A stretch of DNA of 64,000 nucleotides from Cohnella algarum (lineage in GTDB: Bacteria > Bacillota > Bacilli > Paenibacillales > Paenibacillaceae). The stretch covers positions 6,130,873-6,194,872 of the forward strand of contig NZ_JAFHKM010000002.1 in the NCBI RefSeq assembly GCF_016937515.1, given 5' to 3'. The stretch's first letter is position 1, and each line of letters starts with the position of its first letter. A model generated the notes under the pieces. It did no database searches and was not told the DNA's origin. It saw nothing but the letters and a program-made list of their open reading frames with translations. This document shows positions 17,356 to 28,017 of the stretch, in pieces. Position numbers and translations under genes: made by a program.

Positions 17356-17481
17356 CCGTCCATCCCTCCAGACTTCCATCCTGCAATAGTTCTCGCCATT
17401 ATTCCTAGCATAACATTTTCCGGGGCGTTATGGTATGCTTGAGCAAAGGATGATCTATCGCCGAACGGAAGGATGACTGAC

Positions 17482-18255
17482 ATGGAACAATCAATTCGCT
17501 GGCGCGTTTCCTTGTTCGCCGGCCTTGCCGAACGATTCGATGCAAGAATGCTGATTCTGGAATCCGAAACTTCCGAAATGACGGTCAGGGATCTGAAACG
17601 AACGATCAGCGAGAAATATCCCGATCACGCCGATCTCGTCGCGATTTCGTTTATGGCACGCAACCAGGAGTTTGCCGCGGACGACGCGAGGATAACGTCG
17701 GAAGACGAATTGGCTCTGCTTCCTCCCGTGTCGGGAGGAGAGGATGCCGGTTCTCGGGATGAGTCGGACGTCGCCCGAACGTCGGAGCGATATGCGATCC
17801 TGCAGGACAAGCTGGAACCCGACGCGGTTTTGTCCCTCGTCGCCCATCCCGATCACGGCGCTTCTGTCGTGTTTGTCGGCACGACCCGGGAATGGACCGC
17901 CGGCCAGCGAACGGTGCTGCTCGAATACGAGGCTTACGTGCCGATGGCCGTCCGGGAAATGCGGCGGATCGGCGACGAAATCGGCGAGCGCTGGCCGGGA
18001 ACGCTTTGCGCGATTCACCATCGCATCGGTCCGGTCGGCATCGGCGAAGCAAGCGTCGTCATCGCCGTCTCTTCCCCGCACCGCGCGCATGGCTATGAAG
18101 CGAGCCGATTTGCGATCGAGAGGCTTAAGCAGACGGTCCCCATCTGGAAAAAAGAAGTGTACGAGGACGGCACGGAGTGGAAAGGGCACCAAACGGGACC
18201 GTGGAATCCGCTGGCCCGGCCGGAGCCGGCCGAGCCGCCCGCGAACGGATTTTAG
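17482..18255 (+). CDS. MoaD-MoaE fusion, molybdopterin synthase (MoaX-like)
   Basis: 257 residues joining both molybdopterin synthase subunits. Residues 1-86 form a MoaD ubiquitin-like domain ending in LLPPVSGG, the Gly-Gly that must become a thiocarboxylate. Residues about 105-250 form MoaE (VVFVGTTREWTAGQRTVLLEYEAYVPMA; IHHRIGPVGIGEASVVIAVSSPHRA; PIWKKEVYEDGTEWKGH), including the active-site Lys pair. Because Gly-Gly is internal (85-86), the protein should need cleavage after it, as reported for mycobacterial MoaX (family knowledge). ATG 17482 has AAGGA 8 bases upstream; ATG 17473 touches the site. No other moa genes are in the window. Confidence 0.9.
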   Translation: MEQSIRWRVSLFAGLAERFDARMLILESETSEMTVRDLKRTISEKYPDHADLVAISFMARNQEFAADDARITSEDELALLPPVSGGEDAGSRDESDVARTSERYAILQDKLEPDAVLSLVAHPDHGASVVFVGTTREWTAGQRTVLLEYEAYVPMAVREMRRIGDEIGERWPGTLCAIHHRIGPVGIGEASVVIAVSSPHRAHGYEASRFAIERLKQTVPIWKKEVYEDGTEWKGHQTGPWNPLARPEPAEPPANGF

Positions 18256-18333
18256 GATTGACGGTTGCGGACCTTCGTGTTAAGTTGGCGTAATACCCGC
18301 TTTTGCGGGTCCTATCATGAGGAGTGAAAGGCT

Positions 18334-18868
18334 TTGACGCTTCCGATTTTTGACCGTTTTATCGAGGGCGCCGTATCGACATTAAAGGAAGACGGACCGG
18401 ATCGAAAATCCCCTCGTCCTTTGGGAGCGGGACGAGGCAGCCTCGCAGGCGCTCCGTCTAACCGAGCCCTCCCCGCCGCAGCTCGATCCTCAGTGGATCG
18501 AGGACCGGTTCTGGGTTTGGGTCCATTACGGCGCCGCCAAGCTGGGACGCGGGGAGTTGTACGAGCTGATCGATCATCTCGCCTACATGCGCGGAGCCGT
18601 CCTCGGGCCTTTGATGGCGCGGGCCGCGGGGCAGATGCCGAGAGGCGTGCGCAAACTCGAAACGCTGGCGGCCGCGTACGCCCGCGAGCTCGCCGAAACC
18701 GTTCCGCGCCATCATACCGCCAGCTGCTATAAAGCGCTTCAGGCGACCATCGGGCTGTATCGGACGCTGCGAAGCCAAATTCAAGGCCTTGAACTACGAA
18801 CCGAAGCGGAGGAAGTATCCGTTCGGTATTTGGACGAGGTTTTTGCCGAAGTCTCGGAACGAACCTGA
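18334..18868 (+). pseudogene. Broken nucleotidyltransferase-like gene with internal deletion
   Basis: The frame opens MTLPIFDRFIEGAVSTLKEDG (TTG 18334 after AGGAG) and then meets, out of frame, RIENPLVLWERDEAASQALRLTEP...PQWIEDRFWVWVHYGAAKLGRGELYELIDHL, running to the stop at 18868. From memory, relatives of about 250 residues have a nucleotidyltransferase domain (GGSW...DLDLV) between these two parts. Here roughly 90 residues seem to be missing and the junction near 18394 is out of frame. The remaining C-terminal helical domain looks unbroken. Probably a real decayed gene rather than a simple one-base error. The name and domain recall are moderately certain. Confidence 0.6.
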
Positions 18869-18972
18869 AGTCGAAATCCGAAGCTGCCGCTTTCAAAGAT
18901 TTACCTGACCCGCGCCGTTGTTCGGAGTGCTACAATCGATATATTATCGCGATATACGGATGGTGTACAGGT

Positions 18973-19824
18973 ATGTTTATTCCCCCGATGCCGCTTGAAC
19001 CGTGCGAACGGCCTTTCGACGACGACCGTTACTTGTTCGAGCCGAAAATCGACGGCCGGCGGCTTATCTTATCGATGGAAAACCGGATGGTCAAGCTCTA
19101 TACGCGCAACCGGTTCGATGTGACTCGCCAATACCCCGAGCTCCATTTCGTCCCGATCGACGACGGCACGGATACGGTATTGGACGGAGAAGTCGCCTCG
19201 ATCAATCCGGACACGGGCATGGTCGAGCTGGAAGAAATCGTGAAACGACTCCGAATGAAAAAACCGATGAGCATTCGCGAAGCTTCCGTAGGAAGGCCGG
19301 TCCGTTACTTCGTGTTCGATATTTTGCGCTACAAGGGCGAAGACGTGCGCGCATGGCCGCTTACGGAGCGCAAAGCGCTGCTATCGGAGGTGCTCGGGGA
19401 GAACCGGTTCTTTGGCCGCATCCCGACCGTCGACGGAGCCGGGACGGCTTTGTTCGAGGCGATTCGAAGCATCGATCTGGAAGGCATCGTGGCGAAGCGA
19501 AAAGAAAGCCTCTATGACAGCGAGAACGGCCGGAATTGGCTTAAAATTATCAATTACAAATATGCCACGGTATCCATCGTCGGCTACCGCAAAAACCAGT
19601 TCGGCTGGCTGGCGCAGGAGAACGGCCGGGACGCGGGCGTCATCGAGCTCGGCATCCAGCCTCCGTTTCGCCAAGCGTTTTACGGGGTGTCCAAAGCGAT
19701 TCGCACGGGAGAGGACCGGGACTACGTTTACGTTCGGCCCGTCCTGCAAGCCGTCGTCCGGTTTCGGCACCGAAACGCGGCCGGAAAGCCGGTCTCGCCG
19801 GAGTTCGTGCGGTTTGCCGGATAA
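18973..19824 (+). CDS. ATP-dependent DNA ligase, small stand-alone type
   Basis: 283 residues containing the nucleotidyltransferase and OB-type parts of ATP-dependent ligases. Motif I is EPKIDGRR (adenylated Lys25), motif III VLDGEVAS, IIIa YFVFDILRY, motif IV LEGIVAKR (about 170-176), and motif V WLKIINYK (about 189-196). It lacks the polymerase and nuclease domains of LigD, and no ku gene is adjacent. Bacterial relatives include B. subtilis LigB/YoqV-type enzymes. Such ligases back up the NAD-dependent LigA or serve end joining. The start at ATG 18973 has only a weak ribosome site (AGGT close by). Confidence 0.88.
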   Translation: MFIPPMPLEPCERPFDDDRYLFEPKIDGRRLILSMENRMVKLYTRNRFDVTRQYPELHFVPIDDGTDTVLDGEVASINPDTGMVELEEIVKRLRMKKPMSIREASVGRPVRYFVFDILRYKGEDVRAWPLTERKALLSEVLGENRFFGRIPTVDGAGTALFEAIRSIDLEGIVAKRKESLYDSENGRNWLKIINYKYATVSIVGYRKNQFGWLAQENGRDAGVIELGIQPPFRQAFYGVSKAIRTGEDRDYVYVRPVLQAVVRFRHRNAAGKPVSPEFVRFAG

Positions 19825-19868
19825 CCGGCGCGGCGCCGGCGCTCTGACGGAGATCACGGCCCTTTACG

Positions 19869-19911
19869 CAAAAAAAACGATCCGCGGCACAAATCCGCGG
19901 ATCGTTTTTTT
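19869..19911. terminator. Bidirectional terminator between ligase and sufB
   Basis: A 10-bp stem CGATCCGCGG/CCGCGGATCG with a 7-base loop, an A-run before and a T-run after, serves the convergent ligase (+) and sufB (-) genes. Confidence 0.95.
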
Positions 19912-19925
19912 GCGTTTGTTCAGGC

Positions 19926-21323
19926 TTACCCGATGCTGCCTTCCATTTCGAACTTGATCAGGCGGTTCATTTCGACCGCGTACTCCATCGGCAGCTCCTT
20001 TGTGAACGGCTCAATGAAGCCCATGACGATCATCTGCGTCGCTTCCGCTTCCGAAAGGCCGCGGCTCATCAGGTAGAAGAGCTGGTCCTCGGATACCTTG
20101 GAAACGGTCGCTTCGTGCTCCAGCGTCACGTTGTCGTTCAGGATTTCGTTGTACGGAATCGTGTCGCTCGTCGACTGGTTGTCGAGGATGAGCGTGTCGC
20201 ATTTGATGTTCGACTTCGCGCCTTCCGCGTTGCGTCCGAACGACGCCAAACCGCGGTAGGTGACTTTGCCGCCGTGCTTGGAAATCGACTTGGAGACGAT
20301 CGTCGACGTCGTTTCCGGCGCCAGGTGGATCATCTTCGCGCCCGCATCCTGGTGCTGGCCTTTGCCTGCTACGGCGATGGAGAGCACCATGCCTTTGGCG
20401 CCGCGGCCTTTCAGAATGACGGCCGGGTATTTCATCGTCAGCTTGGAGCCGATGTTGCCGTCGACCCATTCCATCGTCGCGTTCTCTTCGGCGACGGCGC
20501 GCTTCGTGACGAGGTTGTAAATGTTCGGCGCCCAGTTTTGGATCGTCGTGTAACGGACGCGCGCGTCCTTCTTCGCGATGATCTCGACGACGGCGCTGTG
20601 CAGCGAGTTCGTGCTGTAGATCGGCGCCGTGCAGCCTTCGACGTAGTGAACGAAGCTGCCTTCGTCGGCGATGATCAGCGTGCGTTCGAACTGGCCCATG
20701 TTTTCGGAGTTGATCCGGAAGTACGCCTGCAGCGGAATTTCGCATTTGACGCCTTTCGGGACGTAAATGAAGCTGCCGCCCGACCATACCGCGCTGTTCA
20801 GCGCGGCGAACTTATTGTCGGCGGCCGGAACGACGGTGCCGAAATATTCCTTGAAAATTTCCGGATGCTCGCGCAGCGCGGTATCCGTATCCGTGAAAAT
20901 AACGCCCTGCTTTTCGAGATCTTCCTGCATCGAGTGGTAGACGACCTCGGACTCGTACTGAGCGGACACGCCGGCGAGGAATTTCTGTTCGGCTTCCGGG
21001 ATGCCCAGCTTGTCGAACGTCGCCTTGATTTCTTCCGGCACTTCCTCCCAGGTTTTCCCTTGCTTTTCGGAAGGTCTTACGTAGTATTGAATATCGTTGA
21101 AATCGAGATCGTCCAAATCGCCGCCCCAGCGCGGAAGCGCCATCTTGTTGAACTGCTCCAGCGACTTGAGGCGGAAGTTCAGCATCCATTCCGGTTCGCC
21201 CTTGATTTCCGAAATCGTGCGGACGACTTCGGGGGTCAGCCCTTTGCCGGATTCGAACACCGCTTTATGCTCGTCGCGGAACCCGTACTTGTAATCTTCC
21301 AACTCGGGCATTTGTTTCGCCAT
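19926..21323 (-). CDS. sufB: Fe-S cluster assembly scaffold SufB
   Basis: 465 residues, the usual length. SufB builds iron-sulfur clusters in the SufBC2D complex. Typical segments: [54 protein letters not shown] (conserved Cys) and [17 protein letters not shown] 21323 has AAGGAGG 9 bases upstream. Last gene of sufCDSUB, 47 bases after sufU, ending at a bidirectional terminator. Confidence 0.97.
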   Translation of the reverse strand: MAKQMPELEDYKYGFRDEHKAVFESGKGLTPEVVRTISEIKGEPEWMLNFRLKSLEQFNKMALPRWGGDLDDLDFNDIQYYVRPSEKQGKTWEEVPEEIKATFDKLGIPEAEQKFLAGVSAQYESEVVYHSMQEDLEKQGVIFTDTDTALREHPEIFKEYFGTVVPAADNKFAALNSAVWSGGSFIYVPKGVKCEIPLQAYFRINSENMGQFERTLIIADEGSFVHYVEGCTAPIYSTNSLHSAVVEIIAKKDARVRYTTIQNWAPNIYNLVTKRAVAEENATMEWVDGNIGSKLTMKYPAVILKGRGAKGMVLSIAVAGKGQHQDAGAKMIHLAPETTSTIVSKSISKHGGKVTYRGLASFGRNAEGAKSNIKCDTLILDNQSTSDTIPYNEILNDNVTLEHEATVSKVSEDQLFYLMSRGLSEAEATQMIVMGFIEPFTKELPMEYAVEMNRLIKFEMEGSIG

Positions 21324-21370
21324 GACGATCAACCTCCTTGTTAAAAATGGTTATTGAAAACGAGCATGCC

Positions 21371-23030
<1,660 letters not shown>

Positions 23031-24335
23031 TTAGCCCAGCTTCCTTTCCAGAATCCGGTGGAGGTCTTCACGCAGCCCTTCGAGCGGGATTTCCGAAACG
23101 ACCGGATCGAGGAACCCATGGATGATCAGCCGTTCCGCCTCCTGCTTGGAGATGCCGCGGGACATCAGGTAGTACACCTGCTCCGGATTGACCTGGCCTA
23201 CGCTTGCCGCGTGGCCGGCTTTGACGTCGTCTTCGTCGATCAGCAAAATCGGATTCGCGTCTCCGCGCGCCTTCGGGCTGAGCATGAGCACTTTTTCCGT
23301 TTGCTGCCCGTTCGCTTTCGTGGCGGCTTTCTCGATTTTCGTAATGCCGTTGATAATCGCCGTCGCTTCGTCTTTCATGACCGCGCGGGTAATCATGTCG
23401 CTTTCGGAGGAGCGGCCGAAGTGAACCGCCTGCGTCGTGACGCTCATCCGCTGATTTCCCGTGCCCACGGTAATGATCTTGGCGTCCGAAGAAGAGCCGT
23501 TCCCTTGCAGGATCGACTTCGTATCCGTCAGCGTGTTGCCGCTGTGCAAATCGCCTACGATCCATTCGATGCGGGCGTCGTTATCCACGACCGCGCGCCG
23601 GTAAGACACGTCGATCGCCGCCTGTTCCATATGATGCACAGCCGCGTAACGGACATTCGCGCCCCCCTTGGCGAACACTTCGACCGCTCCGTTATGAAGC
23701 AGCGTGCCCGAAGCCTCGCCGAGCGAACTGAACAGCTGTTCCACGAACGAGACCCGGCTGTTCGCGTCGGCCACGATCAAAATATGCGGAGCGAGCGTCG
23801 CTTCCGCGTCGTCCGCGTAAACAAGCGCCTGGATCGGACTGTCGATCTCCACGTTCCGGGGAACGTACAGAAACACCCCGCCGTTCCACAGCGCGCCGTG
23901 CTGCGCCGCCAATTTGTGTTCGTCGCGCTTGTACGCGGTCATCAGATGCTTGCCGACGATCTCTTCGTGCGTCTTCGCGGCTTCTTCCAGGCTGGAAAGC
24001 ACGACGCCCTTCGCCTTGAGCTCTTCGGACAGACGCGTATACACGACGGAAGAATTATGCTGAACGATCAACGCTTCCGGCATTTGCTCCGGAAGCAGAT
24101 CCGCGATTGCTTTCGGCAGTTGCGAGAAGTCGGCCACGGGATTGCCCGGCCGATAGGCGCCGTGCGAATCCAGGCTCCACCGCTGGATCGGCGTTTTCTC
24201 CGGTTTCGGAAGCTCAAGCTCCGTCGCCCATTGCCCCGCTTCTTCCCTCCAGGCGACGAGCCATGCCGGCTCGTTCTTGCTGCGGGCGAGAGCGGCTGCC
24301 GCCTCGCGGCCGAAAGAGGTGGTCGGTGTACTCAT
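23031..24335 (-). CDS. sufD: Fe-S cluster assembly protein SufD
   Basis: 434 residues. SufD partners SufB and SufC in the scaffold complex. The C-terminal beta-helix core reads LLIDEDDVKAGHAASVGQVNPEQVYYLMSRGISKQEAERLIIHGFLDPVV, with the conserved His in KAGHAASVG. It lies 23 bases after sufC, and sufS follows with no gap. Confidence 0.96.
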   Translation of the reverse strand: MSTPTTSFGREAAAALARSKNEPAWLVAWREEAGQWATELELPKPEKTPIQRWSLDSHGAYRPGNPVADFSQLPKAIADLLPEQMPEALIVQHNSSVVYTRLSEELKAKGVVLSSLEEAAKTHEEIVGKHLMTAYKRDEHKLAAQHGALWNGGVFLYVPRNVEIDSPIQALVYADDAEATLAPHILIVADANSRVSFVEQLFSSLGEASGTLLHNGAVEVFAKGGANVRYAAVHHMEQAAIDVSYRRAVVDNDARIEWIVGDLHSGNTLTDTKSILQGNGSSSDAKIITVGTGNQRMSVTTQAVHFGRSSESDMITRAVMKDEATAIINGITKIEKAATKANGQQTEKVLMLSPKARGDANPILLIDEDDVKAGHAASVGQVNPEQVYYLMSRGISKQEAERLIIHGFLDPVVSEIPLEGLREDLHRILERKLG

Positions 24336-24358
24336 GATTGCTAGCCTCCCTTATCCTC

Positions 24359-25138
24359 TTACGCTTGGCCAACCGTCTCGTCGACGATTCCCAGCTCTTC
24401 TTTGACCCAGTCGTAGCCTTCGGCTTCCAGACGCTCGGCCAATTCCGGCCCGCCCGACTTCACGATGCGGCCTTGCATCATGACGTGCACGAAATCCGGC
24501 TTGATGTAGTTAAGCAAACGCTGATAGTGCGTGATGATCAGGAAGCTGCGCTCCGCCGTACGCATCGCGTTGACGCCCGCGGCAACGATTTTCAGCGCGT
24601 CGATGTCAAGACCCGAGTCGATTTCGTCCAGAATAACGAGCTTGGGCTCAAGCATCATCATTTGCAAAATTTCATTCCGCTTCTTCTCGCCGCCGGAAAA
24701 ACCTTCGTTCAAATAACGGTGCATGAACTCGGGATTCATTTCCAGCTCTTTCATTTTGCCTTCCATCAGACGGATGAACTTGATCAGCGAAATCTCGCTG
24801 CCTTCCTCGCGGCGGGCGTTGATCGCGCTGCGCAGGAAGTCGGAATTCGTCACGCCGGTAATTTCGCTCGGATATTGCATCGCGAGGAACAGGCCGGCGC
24901 GGGCGCGCTCGTCCACCGCCATTTCCAGAACGTCTTCGCCTTCGAGAAACACTTCGCCTTCGGTCACTTCGTATTTGGGGTGTCCCATAATAGAGGAAGC
25001 GAGCGTGCTTTTGCCGGTGCCGTTCGGTCCCATGATGGCGTGAACTTCCCCGCCTTGAATGCTCAGGTCGAGACCTTTCAAAATTTCTTTGCCTTCAATG
25101 GTCGATTTCAGACCACGGATTTCGAACAAGCTGGACAT
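24359..25138 (-). CDS. sufC: Fe-S assembly ATPase SufC
   Basis: 259 residues, the ABC-type ATPase of SufBCD. Walker A GPNGTGKST, signature FSGGEKKRNE, Walker B LVILDEIDSGLD and the switch His (IITHYQRLL) are all present. ATG 25138 has GGAGGG 9 bases upstream. First gene of the operon, about 80 bases downstream of the promoter at 25223-25250. Confidence 0.97.
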   Translation of the reverse strand: MSSLFEIRGLKSTIEGKEILKGLDLSIQGGEVHAIMGPNGTGKSTLASSIMGHPKYEVTEGEVFLEGEDVLEMAVDERARAGLFLAMQYPSEITGVTNSDFLRSAINARREEGSEISLIKFIRLMEGKMKELEMNPEFMHRYLNEGFSGGEKKRNEILQMMMLEPKLVILDEIDSGLDIDALKIVAAGVNAMRTAERSFLIITHYQRLLNYIKPDFVHVMMQGRIVKSGGPELAERLEAEGYDWVKEELGIVDETVGQA

Positions 25139-25222
25139 TGTGCGATTCCCTCCAGAATTCAGATGCGACAAGCTGCGGTTGACCGCTTCGCTTCCAGCCA
25201 TGCCACCTGCTGCCGATCCTTA

Positions 25223-25250
25223 TTTATAATTATTTTAATTTGATTCTCAA
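25223..25250 (-). promoter_or_regulatory. suf promoter overlapping a PerR-like box
   Basis: On the minus strand TTGAGA (-35, 25245-25250) and TATAAA (-10, 25223-25228) are 16 bases apart. Between and over the -10 lies TTAAAATAATTATAA (25224-25238), which matches the PerR box consensus TTATAATNATTATAA at all but one defined position. Binding there would occlude the -10. The consensus is from B. subtilis; whether this organism uses it is inferred. Confidence 0.6.
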
Positions 25251-25260
25251 TGATTCTCAA
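25241..25260 (-). promoter_or_regulatory. Tandem 10-bp repeat with Fur-box resemblance, upstream of suf
   Basis: TTGAGAATCA occurs twice in direct tandem. The stretch TTGAGAATCATT differs by one base from the left part of the Fur box TTGATAATCATT. The second copy contains the suf -35. A metal-responsive regulator of the Fur family is the likely ligand (inference). Confidence 0.5.
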
Positions 25261-25280
25261 CCACCATTTTATGAAAAGGC

Positions 25281-25335
25281 GATGAAAAAAGCAAACCGGG
25301 CCTGCCCGCTTTTTGCGGAATAAACCCGGAATGCG
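25281..25335 (-). terminator. Terminator of the DUF1802 gene
   Basis: Outer stem CCGGG/CCCGG with inner CCGC/GCGG, followed on the minus strand by TTTGCTTTTTT. It separates the DUF1802 gene from the suf promoter. Confidence 0.75.
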
Positions 25336-25349
25336 GCAAGATCCGTCGC

Positions 25350-25919
25350 TCAGCCCCGAACAGCGCGCGACAGAAGCTCCGCTTGGTTCGCGAATTGCCG
25401 ATCGTCCAAAACCGGCTTGCGCGTCCGTTGCGCGATCTCTTCCTCCAGGCGCAGCCACGACTTGCAGCCGCCGTAGCTGTCGCTTTCGGGGATTTCGATC
25501 GGTTCGTCGAACTTGAAAACTCGCAGCAGCAGCACGTGCAGCGGCTTCGTTTTTTTCCACTTCAGCCGTTCCTCCGCATAGTCTGCCGTCCATATGTGCA
25601 GCTCATTCAGCCGTTCCAGCGTCTTTGCGTCCGTCACTTCGTAATCCTCCGCCGCCTCGGCGTAGGAGGTCAACCGAACCCTTCCGGGGTTCGCGGCCGC
25701 TTCCGCGCGCGTCGCTTCGACCGCATCCCGGAATTCCGGCTTTACCAGTTCGGGGCGCTGATGTTCATAGGAAGGAAAAAGATAAAATTCCGGGCTTTCC
25801 AGCCGGAACTCCTTCGTCTCCTCGGCAATTCCTCCCTTGCGCAGCACGATCGCCTGCCGGCCTTCCTCCAGCGCGCGCACGGCGACGGCCCATTCCCTGA
25901 GCGCAATCGGTCGTTCCAT
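25350..25919 (-). CDS. DUF1802 family protein
   Basis: 189 residues. It starts MERPIALREWAVAVRALEEGRQAIVLRKGGIAEE and has the family's FYLFPSYEHQRPELVKPEF and LHVLLLRVF segments. Soluble; no signal peptide. ATG 25919 has AAAGGAA 7 bases upstream; a longer frame to 26000 has none. No biochemical function is known to me. It ends at a terminator ahead of the suf promoter. Confidence 0.85.
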   Translation of the reverse strand: MERPIALREWAVAVRALEEGRQAIVLRKGGIAEETKEFRLESPEFYLFPSYEHQRPELVKPEFRDAVEATRAEAAANPGRVRLTSYAEAAEDYEVTDAKTLERLNELHIWTADYAEERLKWKKTKPLHVLLLRVFKFDEPIEIPESDSYGGCKSWLRLEEEIAQRTRKPVLDDRQFANQAELLSRAVRG

Positions 25920-26008
25920 GGAGTCGTTCCTTTCTGTGCTGTTTTTCGTGCAGCTTCCATTATAACACATTTGACGGTACGAAGCCGCTGATCTTGGCAC
26001 CGATGTTG

Positions 26009-27385
26009 TCAGACGGAACCAGGAATAGCGAATTCAAGCTCTAATTCGTTCAGGAATTCGCGAGTTTTCGCAGGCTGCGTAATGAAGACAAGCTCGGCAT
26101 CTTTCGGGACCGGAGCGAATTCCTTTTCATACCGGCGCTTGAAAGGATCGAGGGTTTTCTCCGCTTTCATCGGATTTCGGGGTACGTCCGCTCCATCGGC
26201 CGTTTCAAGCGACAACATGTTCGCTTGCTCTTGCGGACTCGAGCCGATAACATCGTAGCGTACGACCGTTTTGTCCGCTTCTAAAATAACCTCGGTGATC
26301 CGCAATTCTCCTGACTCTCCTTGGGGCAAGACGAGCGGAGCGTCCTCGGAGGGCATTTCGTTCATCCGTATGCGGTATTCCGCTTTGGGCGCATTTTGAT
26401 AAAAATAGGGACGAAAAAAAAGCTTGGTCGTATTTTCAGGTGCGGGACCGAACTGAATTTTCCAGCTTCCCCGCGATACGGCGCTCCCGGCTTCGGTCGT
26501 CATCCCGGATTGGGAAGAGATCAGCTCCAGCGCGATTCCATCCCCGTCCATCAGTTCGAAGCCGATCGGCAAATTAACTCCGGAAGGCTGGCTGTAATCG
26601 AACTCGATTTCCGTCGTCATTGGAGTCAGCTTCACTTCTCGGACTGAAATTGAGATTTGGCGGTTGGAAGAAGCCGCTATTGGCTCGATTATTTTCGAGT
26701 TTTCCTTAAGCGAGGAGATCGGGAACGAGAACGACCAATCGCCCGTTCTATCTCCTATTTTCGAAACTTTAAGGCCGACGACGAACGAATCCGGCAACCG
26801 CTCCGGCGGTGTTACATCAATAAATCCTACAAGCTTTCCCGATTCGTCTTCCACCGCGCTCCCTTTTCCAGCGTAACGCTCGCTTTCTCCTTTTATGTTC
26901 CAAGCGTAATCCATTGTGATGCCGTATTCTCCCGGTGCCGGTTCTACCTTGCGTCCATCTGCCGTTTTCATGGCAAATGCCGCCGAAAATCGGATGCCAT
27001 CATACACGGCCTTTTCTAGCGTGAGACGGATTCCGTTCGACGTATCCGTCAGTCCAACGGCTGTTGTCAGTCCGGCAGTATCCGTTTGTCGAAGCCCCCA
27101 ATCATGGGCTTGGGCAAAAATCGATCCGACCAAAGGCAATTGGCGTAACGCGGCCTCTGCCTGAGGAGATAATGCAGCGGCGGCCAACGCCGATCCGACC
27201 GCAATCGCCACCGCGGACGACATTGCCACAATGCGTGAGGCCAATCCGCGTCGTTCTTTCATTCTCCGTTCGGGAAGCGATCGGAGCGTCTCGTCGATTT
27301 TCCGTTCGATTGTCTCCGGCACTCCGGATACGGCTGCTTTATTTCGGACAGCCCGCAGCGCTCTTTCCACATCGCTAAAGTTCAT
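26009..27385 (-). CDS. Putative anti-sigma factor with DUF4179 domain
   Basis: 458 residues: a cytoplasmic N-terminus (1-45), one membrane segment (about 48-75, GLASRIVAMSSAVAIAVGSALAAAALS) and a large extracytoplasmic part beginning with a DUF4179-type region (LPLVGSIFAQAHDWGLRQTDTAGL). The start is 20 bases after the ECF sigma factor gene, and GGGAGG precedes ATG 27385. Genes in this position usually encode a membrane anti-sigma factor that holds the sigma factor until a signal arrives. That role is inferred from arrangement and topology. Confidence 0.82.
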   Translation of the reverse strand: MNFSDVERALRAVRNKAAVSGVPETIERKIDETLRSLPERRMKERRGLASRIVAMSSAVAIAVGSALAAAALSPQAEAALRQLPLVGSIFAQAHDWGLRQTDTAGLTTAVGLTDTSNGIRLTLEKAVYDGIRFSAAFAMKTADGRKVEPAPGEYGITMDYAWNIKGESERYAGKGSAVEDESGKLVGFIDVTPPERLPDSFVVGLKVSKIGDRTGDWSFSFPISSLKENSKIIEPIAASSNRQISISVREVKLTPMTTEIEFDYSQPSGVNLPIGFELMDGDGIALELISSQSGMTTEAGSAVSRGSWKIQFGPAPENTTKLFFRPYFYQNAPKAEYRIRMNEMPSEDAPLVLPQGESGELRITEVILEADKTVVRYDVIGSSPQEQANMLSLETADGADVPRNPMKAEKTLDPFKRRYEKEFAPVPKDAELVFITQPAKTREFLNELELEFAIPGSV

Positions 27386-27404
27386 CGTTTATTTCCTCCC
27401 ATCC

Positions 27405-27971
27405 CTATTTCTCAAGAGCCGAACCTCCCGGCACTTCTCCTGCCGGCGCGTTTTCTTCCGGTCCCCGGAGCCATTTTGCCAGTAGCCTCCGCGCCCGGTG
27501 CAGCCGCGATTTTAACGTTCCTTCCGGCACGTCCATTACTTTCGCGATTTCTCCCAATGGCAAATCCATAAAGTAGTGCAACCTGACGACCGTCTGCAGG
27601 GACTCGTCCAGTTGGCGAACGGCCACGTATAAATCGATCTCCGGCTCCCGAACGTTCCCGTACTCCTTTCCCGCTAACGCTTCCGTCCACGGAACCGTAA
27701 TTTTTATCCTTCTCCGCATCCGATGGCATTCCCGCAGCAAAATCCGAAACATCCATGTCCGGAAATAAGCCGGTTCTTTCAGTTTCGGCAGCCCTCGATA
27801 AGCGCTCAGAATCGCCTCCTGGATCGCATCCGCACAGTCGGCGTCGTTTTCCATGAATGAGCGGGCCATTCGGTACAAATCAGTCTGCATCTCTTTTACC
27901 AATTTTGAAAAGGCCTCGTTGTCGCCTCTTCGCGCGCGTTTGACGTCTTCCAAATGTTCATATTCCGGCAA
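27405..27971 (-). CDS. ECF-type RNA polymerase sigma factor
   Basis: 188 residues with only sigma regions 2 (DLYRMARSFMENDADCADAIQEAILSAYRGLPKLKEPAYFRTWMFRI) and 4 (VVRLHYFMDLPLGEIAKVMDVPEGTLKSRLHRARRLL), the ECF layout. TTG 27971 is the start, with AAAGGAGG 8 bases upstream; the ATG just before it opens a five-codon frame only. It is followed at 20 bases by its probable membrane anti-sigma factor. Targets unknown. Confidence 0.93.
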   Translation of the reverse strand: MPEYEHLEDVKRARRGDNEAFSKLVKEMQTDLYRMARSFMENDADCADAIQEAILSAYRGLPKLKEPAYFRTWMFRILLRECHRMRRRIKITVPWTEALAGKEYGNVREPEIDLYVAVRQLDESLQTVVRLHYFMDLPLGEIAKVMDVPEGTLKSRLHRARRLLAKWLRGPEENAPAGEVPGGSALEK

Positions 27972-27991
27972 GCATGCCTCCTCCTTTCGCG

Positions 27992-28017
27992 CAACGGCAA
28001 ATATTCTTTAACGTTCC
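27992..28017 (-). promoter_or_regulatory. Possible ECF-type promoter upstream of the sigma gene
   Basis: GGAAC (28013-28017) and CGTTG (27992-27996) are 16 bases apart on the minus strand, resembling the AAC...CGT pattern of ECF promoters and hinting at self-regulation. The transcript leader would be very short (about 14 bases), which weakens the call. Confidence 0.25.

Noticed and set aside
18294..18310. ACCCGC-TTTT-GCGGGT hairpin as terminator of the moaD-moaE fusion
   Set aside because: No T-run follows, and the next gene begins within 25 bases. It may be a weak mRNA fold but is not supported as a terminator.
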